10,608 bases of DNA from Planctomycetota bacterium (GTDB lineage: Bacteria; Planctomycetota; Phycisphaerae; UBA1845). The notes beneath the pieces were generated by a model. That model saw only the letters and a list, made by a program, of their open reading frames with translations. It was not told the DNA's origin and ran no database searches. Location: assembly GCA_022563615.1 (NCBI GenBank), contig JADFMZ010000077.1, positions 1-10,608 on the forward strand. Direction: 5' to 3'. This document shows, piece by piece, positions 4,091 through 10,608 of this stretch (within the stretch, counting starts at the first letter, position 1; each line of letters starts with the position of its first letter). Position numbers and translations under genes: made by a program.

Positions 4091-6988
4091 GGCGAAGTCG
4101 CCGAGATCCCATGCGTCGGCTTCGAGTGCGACCTCGAATCCGTGCTTACGCCCGAACTCTTCGAGCCGGTGGATGGTTTCGAGCTGAAGGGTGCCGCACA
4201 ACCCCGGCAGATCGAAGGCGCGCTCGAAGGCGAGCAGGAGTGTTTCCGCGACACAGGCCGGTACGTGGCGCTCGTTAGCGCCGCGAAGGGCGCTCAGTTC
4301 AGCCTGCCCGGAAACCTGCACCGTACCCCCATCAATGAGCATCACGTCGGGCCGCGTTTGGCGGATCTCCCGGCACACGTTGAAGGGGCGCGACACGTCG
4401 CACACGATCGCGCCCTGTTTGAGGTGGCGCTCAAAGATCAGCACGTCCACCGAGTTGGTGGCGCTGATGACGATGTCGGCCTGTGGCAACATGCCGTCGA
4501 GATCGGTCGTGATGGGAAGCCGCCCGCCCGATGCGAAGAGGCCGGACTTAACGCCCGGTTCATCGACGGCGTCGTTGGCCAGTGTCGCCAGATGCGCGGC
4601 CAGCGTTCGATCGTCGAATGTTCGTCCGTTGCGATGGACCGTGCGCAGGTGCTCGACCACGTCGCGGCCGACTTGCGACAAGCGCGAAAGGCTGCGCTCG
4701 GGCAGCGCTGGGTTCCCGATCAGGATCATTCGGGCCACGCACTCCGGCATGAGCAGCGCCGTGGCTCGGCCGATGATTCCGGCGGCGCCGACGATGGCGA
4801 CCGTGGCGTCTGCCAGGTTTACACCGCGCTGAGCACAGGCAAGCTCGATCGCACGTTTCGCCATGACCACCGTATAGGAATTCCCGTTGGTCAATCCAGC
4901 CTCTCCGGTACCGACCAGCGAAGAGCCACCCTGAGTCACCACGGAGGTAAATCCTCCAAGCCCAACGATTTCCGCGCCGCGGTGGCGGGCGATCTCGGCT
5001 GCCCGGTGAATCTTGGCCATGGCCTCCCGAGCGGGTAAGTGCATCAGTTCTTCGGCTGTATGGGGGATGAGGATCAGCTCGCCCACAACCTGTGCGCCGG
5101 TGGGAGACTCCAGCGAGATCGTGCCGATCGGAAAGGGCTCGACAAAAGGACTCATTCGGCGGTGCAGGTCTGCGAGTTGTTGTTCACTGAAGCCAGAGAG
5201 CGAGCGGTCGAAGTCGGCGTAATCGCGGCTGGACAACAGATGAACCAAAAACGCGAAGCGGCTTGTGGTTGCGCCGGCGGTATTGGGGAGCTTTGTGCGT
5301 GGCTGCGCATTGCGGGGGGCTGGTTCCGTCTTGCTGACACGCCGTGGCGCGTCTCCGTTTCGTTCGCCGATCATGTACTCGAATAGGGCGCCCGCGTCGC
5401 CGGCTTGCAGAATTCGGAGTGTGCGCTCGAGCGCCTTGACAAGCATCGAGCCCTCCTTGCGCTGAGCGATCAGCGGCGGCTCGATGCGGAGGACCGATGC
5501 GCCGGTAGAGGCCGGCGCGACGCGGACTCGTTCCACGTTAAGCAGATAGCCGGCCACAAGTTGCAACAGCAGTTGCTGGTCGGCCAGGTGGGTCAGCAAA
5601 TCGGATCCAACGGCGCCTTCGTTTAGCTTGAGCTCGACGCCGAGCATGTAGCCGCGTCCTCGGATTTCGGTAACGAGTGCGGGGAACCGTTCCCGCAAGG
5701 CTTCAAGTTCGCGTTTGAGCCATGCCCCGTCTTCCGCCACGCGCTTCACAAGAGCACAGTCATCGTTTTCGAGAAGGTTCAGCGTTGCGAGCCCGGCGCG
5801 GCAGGCCAGGGTGTTGCCGGCAAAGGTGGACGAATGCCACAAATCGAAATCCGTATTGTAGACGTCGTTCGTGTACAGGCAGGCGCCGATCGGCAGCAGC
5901 CCTCCGCCCAGCGCCTTAGCCAGGACCAGGATGTCGGGCGAGACGCCGGCAGGCTCGCACGCGAACATGGATCCGGTGCGGCCCAGCCCGGTTTGCACTT
6001 CGTCCACGATGAAAAGAACGCCTGCATCGCGACAGGCGCGCTGCGCCGCTTCCAGGTATCCATCGGGCGGAACGACGATTCCACCCTCGCCTTGGATCGG
6101 CTCGACTAGAAAAGCGGCGTAATAGCCGGGTCGGCTGGACATCGCGGTTTGGAGCGCATCGACATCGCCGTAAGCAACATGGTCGAAGCCCGGCACCGGC
6201 GCGCCGAAATGTCGCTGAAAAGCGTCGCGCCCGGTGGCCGACATCGATCCGAGCGTCAACCCATGAAACGCGTTGATCGTTGAGAGGATGCCGCTCTTGC
6301 CGGTCGCGGACCGGGCCAGCTTCAGTGCGATCTCGACGGCTTCGGTTCCGCTGTTGGCGAACGTGACGTGGGGCATGTCGCCCGGCGCGATCCCGACGAG
6401 CCGTTCAGCCAGCTCACCCGCCGCGTCCATCAATCCGGGATTCAGGAAGCTCGGGCTCTGCTGTTCGCGTGCTTCGATCAGCGCGTTCCAGATTTCGGGT
6501 GGGTTGCATCCGAAGGGGAGCGCCCCGTATTGGGCGACGAAGTCAACGTAGCGATTGCCGAGTTCGTCGAACAGGTAACATCCCTCGCCGCGCACGAAGC
6601 GCTTGTCCAGGCCGAGCTGTGAGTACAGGAAGCTCCTGTAGGGCGCGACGTATCGCCCGTACGGATGGTCGTGGATCGGCAGATCGGCAACAGCCGACGG
6701 CGAGAGGCGTGTGCTGCCGGCCAGCGGACCCTTTTGATCCGTTGTGCGCGGCGGTGAACTCGGAGCCGCAGCGATGATGTCAACCTTCTGGGCAGCCGCA
6801 TTAGTGGCCGCCTTGCCTTGGCCGTCACGGCGCAACAACTCGAGCAGTTGAGGCTTGCGTTGCCGAATCTCCTCAAGGAGACGCTCGGTGACCGCCCCTT
6901 TCGGAGCGCTGTAACGAAGGCGCTGACCGTCAGCCCAAACCTCGATGCCAAGGTCGCGCAATTCCGTGAGGAATGCCGTGGCGGTCAT
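4088..6988 (-). CDS. Fusion: TubC-type docking domain, class III aminotransferase, AAR-like acyl-thioester reductase
   Basis: This encodes 966 aa. Residues 1-53 match the TubC N-terminal docking domain ('FLTELRDLGIEVWADGQRL', 'APKGAVT'), which recognises the C-terminal tail of an upstream NRPS. After a linker, residues ~105-525 are a fold-type I, class III PLP aminotransferase: phosphate-binding 'NSGTEA' (212-217), 'FHG' (241-243), 'DEVQTG' with D329, Schiff-base Lys358 in 'VLAKALGGG', and 'GNT' (391-393). A Pro/Thr-rich linker (~530-576) leads to residues ~577-960, which resemble cyanobacterial acyl-ACP reductase throughout: 'FAFLVHL', 'GLGGFTSVV' (676-684), 'TNGNSYT' (700-706), nucleotide-binding 'VGAAGIIG' (733-740), 'LIDGGTVQVSG', and 'ERHVPACVAETLLLAFE', where Cys912 aligns with the acyl-accepting Cys of AAR. 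The expected chemistry is reduction of a carrier-bound thioester to an aldehyde, then transamination to an amine. The start is fixed by a strong AGGAGG and a 4-bp overlap with the NRPS gene. Domain calls are firm; the coupled reaction is inferred. Confidence 0.93.
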   Translation of the reverse strand: MTATAFLTELRDLGIEVWADGQRLRYSAPKGAVTERLLEEIRQRKPQLLELLRRDGQGKAATNAAAQKVDIIAAAPSSPPRTTDQKGPLAGSTRLSPSAVADLPIHDHPYGRYVAPYRSFLYSQLGLDKRFVRGEGCYLFDELGNRYVDFVAQYGALPFGCNPPEIWNALIEAREQQSPSFLNPGLMDAAGELAERLVGIAPGDMPHVTFANSGTEAVEIALKLARSATGKSGILSTINAFHGLTLGSMSATGRDAFQRHFGAPVPGFDHVAYGDVDALQTAMSSRPGYYAAFLVEPIQGEGGIVVPPDGYLEAAQRACRDAGVLFIVDEVQTGLGRTGSMFACEPAGVSPDILVLAKALGGGLLPIGACLYTNDVYNTDFDLWHSSTFAGNTLACRAGLATLNLLENDDCALVKRVAEDGAWLKRELEALRERFPALVTEIRGRGYMLGVELKLNEGAVGSDLLTHLADQQLLLQLVAGYLLNVERVRVAPASTGASVLRIEPPLIAQRKEGSMLVKALERTLRILQAGDAGALFEYMIGERNGDAPRRVSKTEPAPRNAQPRTKLPNTAGATTSRFAFLVHLLSSRDYADFDRSLSGFSEQQLADLHRRMSPFVEPFPIGTISLESPTGAQVVGELILIPHTAEELMHLPAREAMAKIHRAAEIARHRGAEIVGLGGFTSVVTQGGSSLVGTGEAGLTNGNSYTVVMAKRAIELACAQRGVNLADATVAIVGAAGIIGRATALLMPECVARMILIGNPALPERSLSRLSQVGRDVVEHLRTVHRNGRTFDDRTLAAHLATLANDAVDEPGVKSGLFASGGRLPITTDLDGMLPQADIVISATNSVDVLIFERHLKQGAIVCDVSRPFNVCREIRQTRPDVMLIDGGTVQVSGQAELSALRGANERHVPACVAETLLLAFERAFDLPGLCGTLQLETIHRLEEFGRKHGFEVALEADAWDLGDFA

Positions 6989-9900
6989 ACCTCGCCCTCC
7001 TCGCGCTCGGACCGTTGCTCGGGCGCAACGGTCGCTGGCGAGTTCTCGGTCCCGCTTTGCGGGTTGATGTCGGGCAGCGGGCCCCCGACCAGGGAATGCA
7101 CGAGCTGATGGCCTTCATCCAGGAGAAAGTGGGCCCGTATGCGATCGAAGTTGAGCCAGCCGATTTGGCAAAGCCCGATTCCGTAGCGCGGTGCTTCGGT
7201 TTCAAGAAGCTGGGCGATCAAGCCGGCCTCGATCATCGAGAATCGCTGGGCATGCTCGCCGTAGAGCGGCTCAATGGCGTTGAGCTGGGCGATCAGAAAG
7301 ATGGAGAACGCCGCTTGCTCGAATATCCCGCGATTGATGAACGGCTCGTGAACCTCAGGATCGATGCGGGCGCCGGGGGCTAACGGAACCAGGGCGTGCT
7401 CGGACGGGTCGTAGTAATAGGTTCCTTCGTTGAATCCTTCAGCCCGCCCGTGTTTCACGTGAACGTAGGATTGCACCGCGTAGAGTCCGCCGGCGGATCC
7501 GTACCGATATTTCGGCGTGCCGTTCAGATTTACCGAACGCAGGCAGCCGAGCAAGTCGCCTAGGGCGTCGGAGGAAATCGGGGTGGCTGCGAAAGTGCGC
7601 TGGCTTCGACGCAAGGTGTAGGCTTTCAATCCATCCGTGTCCGGCGTAGTCGGCCCCAGCGGCAGGCGTGGCAGGTTTGAGTCAAGCCGTCGCAGGCCCG
7701 GCGCCGTCGCCTTAAAGGCCTCACGCTCATGGGGGTCGAGGATCAGCCGCGAAGGTGGCGTCGGGGTGGCCCGCGCCGCGTCGGTCGAAGGCGGCGATGT
7801 CCGGTCGCTTCGCGCCGTGGGCATGCGATCGTGCGCTGCCGCAAGCGCCCGTACGGTGGGATCGTGGAAAAACTCGGCGAGCGACGGCTGAAAGCCGAAC
7901 TTGGCTTCGATTTTGTTTGCAATCCGAACGATGTCCACCGAGTCGGCGCCGAGGTTCATGAGGTTGGCGTCGAGATCCACCGTCTCCACACCGAGCTCGG
8001 TGGCGATCAATTCCGACATTTGAGCGACGATCTGGGATTCGCCCTCCGTGTTCGGTGACGACGGCGGGGCATCCACGGAGGTCGGCTCAGGGAGTGCCTC
8101 GCGGTTGACCTTGCCATTGGAGGTCAGCGGCAGCGCGTCCAGGTACACAATCTTGGTGGGCACCATGTGGCAGGGAAGCCGAGCCGCTACGTGCTCGCGA
8201 AGTTGATCCTGATCCTGGATGGTTGTTGAACCATCAGGGCTTCCGTTCTTGCGCAGCACGACGTAACCGACCAGGTTCTTTTTTGCGTGGTCCTTCCCCG
8301 TCGCAGCCACGACGACGCTGTGAACGTTCGGATGAGCGCCTAGGGCGTTTTCGATCTCACCGAGTTCGATGCGATGTCCGCGAATCTTCACTTGCGTGTC
8401 GCGGCGGCCGAGAAACTCAATGTTGCCGTCGGGCAGGTAGCGGCCGCGATCGCCAGTGCGATAGAGGCGCTCGCCGGTCTTCGAATGATGAATAAAGCTG
8501 TCGCGGGTTCTTTCTTCGTCGCGCCAGTAGCCGAGGGCGAGTCCAGTCCCGGCGATGTAAAGATCGCCGGGAACCCAGGTCGAACAGGCCTCGAGCTCTT
8601 CGTTGAGGACGTGCCATCGCTGATTACGCAGCGGCTTTCCGTAAGGGATGCTGGTCCACGTGGGATCGACGCGTTCGATCGGGAAGTAGATGGACCAGAT
8701 GGATGCCTCGGTCGCGCCGCCGAGGCTGATGATACGGGCATTCGGTGCGATCCGGCGAATGCGATCCGGGAGGCCTACCGGGATCCAGTCGCCGCTCAGC
8801 ATTACGAGTCGGAGGCTCTCCAGTAGGGTTCCACGCCCCTCGAGGTGCTCGACGAGCATTTCCATAAGTGCGGGAACCGTGTTCCAAATTGTGATTCCTT
8901 CCGTCAGGATCAGTTCGGTCCATCGGCGCGGGTCGCGAATCGCGCCGGGCTCCGGGAAGACCACGGCTCCGCCCGCCGCAAGGAGCCCGAAGATGTCGTA
9001 AACCGACAGGTCGAAGTGAAGATCCGACAGGGCGAGCACGCGGTCGTCGGCGCCGATCCCGAATCGCTCGTTGATGTCGAGGATCGTGTTGACCGCGCCG
9101 CGATGATCGGTCATCACGCCCTTGGGCGTTCCGGTGGAGCCCGAAGTGAAGATGACGTAGGCGAGATCGTTGGGGTCGGATGCGACGGGGTCGGACGCGA
9201 CCTCCGGCTTGGCGCCGCGGTCATCCGATACCTGCTCATCCACCGCAATGCATCGTACGTCGGATGGCCACGAGAGCGTCGACGCGAGTTCTGAAGTCGT
9301 GACAGCGAGGTTCACTTCACCGATTTTGAGCACCTGTTTCAGTCGTGGCGCGGGCCAGATTGGATCAACCGGCAGATAGGCGGCGCCGACTTCGAGAATT
9401 CCGAGCACCGCGACAACCTGGTCACAGCCCTTGTGGAGCACAACGGCGACGGGGTGGCCAGGCTGCGCGCCCGCCTTTCGCAGCTTTCGCGCCAGCTGTT
9501 GCGCCTGGTCGAGGACTTCGCCATACGAAAGCCGCTGCGCTTCGCAGACAACAGCCCCGCGGTCACGGTTTTCTTGCGCAGTCGTGGCGAACAAGGTGTG
9601 TAGGCAGTCGTCTGTAAGCGGCGAATCCGTGGCGTTGACGTTGTCACGGCCCCGCTGTTGCGTTTCAGGCAGGGGGGCGAGCGTTTCCTGTTCCCACGTG
9701 GTCGGGTCGTGGGCCAAACGGTCGAGCAGGTCGCCGTAGGTGTTGAACATGTCGCGCAGCAGGCCATCCGGGAAGAGATCCTCCACCGCATCCCACGTCA
9801 GCACGAGGGCGTCGCCTTGCTCCATGACCTGATGGTCCAGCCAAACCTGAGGCGTCTGCGAGATGCCGTAGACGAACTTGCCCGTGGATAGTAAATGGCC

Positions 9901-10608
9901 CGACGAAGCGCCGGTGCCGAAAATGCTCGTGAACACGACGGGCATGGCCGCAGAGACCCGGCGATCCTTCGCGCGCATCAGATCGCGCACTACGCGAATG
10001 CCGCTGTATTGGGCATGGTCGAGATCCTCCCAATACTGCTGTTGGAGTCGGCGAGCGCGCTGGGCGAATGTCCCTTCCGAGGCGCCGTCGAAAGACACCA
10101 GCATCGTCGAGGTGAAATCACCGAGTAGCTCATTCACCTGGGCGTGGACGGGGCGGCGATTGAAGACCGTGACGTTGATCGAAAAACGGGGGCTCTGGCT
10201 CCAACGCCGCAACACCGTGCCGAAGGCGGCCAGCAGCAGTGCCGAAGGCGTCAGATTCGCCTTGCGGGCGGCTTTCTTCAGTCGGCTCCAGTGCTTCGGC
10301 TCTAATGTTCGAGACAGGCGGACAAACTTCGACTGCTTGATGTCGCGCGGATCTTTGGCCAGTGGCAGGTCCGGTGCGGCCGGCAACGTGGAAAGACGCT
10401 TGCCCCAATAGGCCTCGGCGCGTTTGTAGTCCGCGCCTGTTCGTGCGTCCTCTTCAGCCAGTACGTAGTCTCGGAAGGACAACTCCAGCGCCGGGAGCGG
10501 AAGATTCGGCTTGTCGTAAAGCGCGAACCATTGTGCGAACAGAATGCGAATGCTCCAGGCGTCCACGATCAGCAGATTCAGGCCGATGGGCAACCGCACG
10601 CGCTGGTC
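6985..10608 (-). CDS. NRPS module Cy-A(Cys)-PCP-Ox, thiazole-forming; 5' part beyond window
   Basis: The frame is open to the right edge (codons for D-Q-R precede the GTG at 10599-10597, which is internal Val). Residues here are numbered with that Val as 1. Residues 1-300 are a heterocyclisation (Cy) domain: 'NLLIVDAWS' (8-16), 'GDFTS' (160-164), 'VVFTS' (221-225), 'GISQTPQVWLDHQV' (245-258). Residues ~333-835 are the adenylation domain: 'FTSGSTGTPKG' (484-494), 'YRTGDRGR' (713-720), and Lys830 in 'SNGK'. The specificity residues read D530 L531 Y534 N573 M600 S602 L626 I634 W635 K830, that is DLYNMSLIWK, one change from the known Cys code DLYNLSLIWK. Residues ~853-922 are the carrier protein, with the phosphopantetheine Ser887 in 'LGADSVDI'. 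Residues ~955-1175 are a SagB-like FMN thiazoline oxidase ('RRSQRTF', 'YRYGSAGGLYAVQ', 'APRYGIGLC'). The tail is acidic (EREEGEV). There is no thioesterase or R domain. The product should be a carrier-bound thiazole. Confidence 0.95.
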   Translation of the reverse strand, partial: DQRVRLPIGLNLLIVDAWSIRILFAQWFALYDKPNLPLPALELSFRDYVLAEEDARTGADYKRAEAYWGKRLSTLPAAPDLPLAKDPRDIKQSKFVRLSRTLEPKHWSRLKKAARKANLTPSALLLAAFGTVLRRWSQSPRFSINVTVFNRRPVHAQVNELLGDFTSTMLVSFDGASEGTFAQRARRLQQQYWEDLDHAQYSGIRVVRDLMRAKDRRVSAAMPVVFTSIFGTGASSGHLLSTGKFVYGISQTPQVWLDHQVMEQGDALVLTWDAVEDLFPDGLLRDMFNTYGDLLDRLAHDPTTWEQETLAPLPETQQRGRDNVNATDSPLTDDCLHTLFATTAQENRDRGAVVCEAQRLSYGEVLDQAQQLARKLRKAGAQPGHPVAVVLHKGCDQVVAVLGILEVGAAYLPVDPIWPAPRLKQVLKIGEVNLAVTTSELASTLSWPSDVRCIAVDEQVSDDRGAKPEVASDPVASDPNDLAYVIFTSGSTGTPKGVMTDHRGAVNTILDINERFGIGADDRVLALSDLHFDLSVYDIFGLLAAGGAVVFPEPGAIRDPRRWTELILTEGITIWNTVPALMEMLVEHLEGRGTLLESLRLVMLSGDWIPVGLPDRIRRIAPNARIISLGGATEASIWSIYFPIERVDPTWTSIPYGKPLRNQRWHVLNEELEACSTWVPGDLYIAGTGLALGYWRDEERTRDSFIHHSKTGERLYRTGDRGRYLPDGNIEFLGRRDTQVKIRGHRIELGEIENALGAHPNVHSVVVAATGKDHAKKNLVGYVVLRKNGSPDGSTTIQDQDQLREHVAARLPCHMVPTKIVYLDALPLTSNGKVNREALPEPTSVDAPPSSPNTEGESQIVAQMSELIATELGVETVDLDANLMNLGADSVDIVRIANKIEAKFGFQPSLAEFFHDPTVRALAAAHDRMPTARSDRTSPPSTDAARATPTPPSRLILDPHEREAFKATAPGLRRLDSNLPRLPLGPTTPDTDGLKAYTLRRSQRTFAATPISSDALGDLLGCLRSVNLNGTPKYRYGSAGGLYAVQSYVHVKHGRAEGFNEGTYYYDPSEHALVPLAPGARIDPEVHEPFINRGIFEQAAFSIFLIAQLNAIEPLYGEHAQRFSMIEAGLIAQLLETEAPRYGIGLCQIGWLNFDRIRAHFLLDEGHQLVHSLVGGPLPDINPQSGTENSPATVAPEQRSEREEGEV
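6996..7001 (-). promoter_or_regulatory. Strong Shine-Dalgarno for the aminotransferase-reductase, inside the NRPS 3' end
   Basis: The minus strand reads AGGAGG, 7 nt before the ATG at 6988-6986. This fixes that start. Because the NRPS stop (TGA, 6987-6985) overlaps the ATG as ATGA, the two proteins are expected to be translationally coupled and made in matched amounts. The same bases encode the Glu-Glu-Gly of the NRPS C-terminal tail. Confidence 0.85.

Noticed and set aside
3974..5038. 354-aa open frame on the plus strand
   Set aside because: It is the antisense shadow of the AAR-like domain, which has clear conserved motifs on the minus strand.
10597..10599. GTG as the start codon of the NRPS
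   Set aside because: The frame remains open to the right edge (D-Q-R codons), and the position falls inside the Cy domain just before its core motif. The gene is therefore truncated by the window and does not start there.

Overview
The window is GC-rich bacterial DNA, judged by eye to be around 60% G+C or a little more. It carries the downstream end of a nonribosomal peptide (NRPS) biosynthetic cluster on the minus strand, next to unrelated-looking genes. The organism is probably Gram-negative, with Planctomycetota or Myxococcota as the best guesses. The reasons are an exported lipoprotein-like protein with Cys-rich 'CDPxTGxC' repeats and a 'GxDxxxGTxDD' loop, a TubC-type NRPS docking domain, an FMN thiazoline oxidase fused to an NRPS module, and genes with weak ribosome binding sites. 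This is an inference from style; there is no marker gene to settle it.

Layout from left to right. (1) At 1-338, minus strand, is the first ~112 codons of a DUF5131 (phage Gp37/Gp68-like) protein, cut by the window edge. (2) At 339-959 is a region with no recognisable gene; it ends in a plausible sigma70-type promoter and a run of nine G. (3) At 960-2759, plus strand, is a probable surface lipoprotein with seven Cys-rich repeats and a bacterial Ig-like segment. (4) At 2760-3011 is a short intergenic region with two inverted repeats. (5) At 3012-4079, plus strand, is a tandem GNAT-fold protein. It converges on the NRPS operon, and both stop codons lie in one 14-bp palindrome. (6) At 4088-6988, minus strand, is a 966-aa three-part fusion: TubC-type docking domain, class III PLP aminotransferase, and a C-terminal domain closely resembling cyanobacterial acyl-ACP reductase (AAR), with its active-site Cys and nucleotide-binding glycines intact. 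(7) At 6985-10608, minus strand and open at the right edge, is an NRPS module Cy-A-PCP-Ox whose adenylation-domain code reads as cysteine.

How they work together (inference): the NRPS activates Cys, condenses and cyclises it to a thiazoline, and oxidises it to a thiazole on its carrier protein. The next gene overlaps by 4 bp (ATGA) and starts with a docking domain, so its product should dock on the NRPS C-terminus. There is no thioesterase or classical R domain on this last module. The AAR-like domain could release the chain reductively as an aldehyde, and the fused aminotransferase could convert it to a primary amine, giving an aminomethyl-thiazole terminus. I know of no characterised enzyme with this architecture; it is the most notable content of the window.
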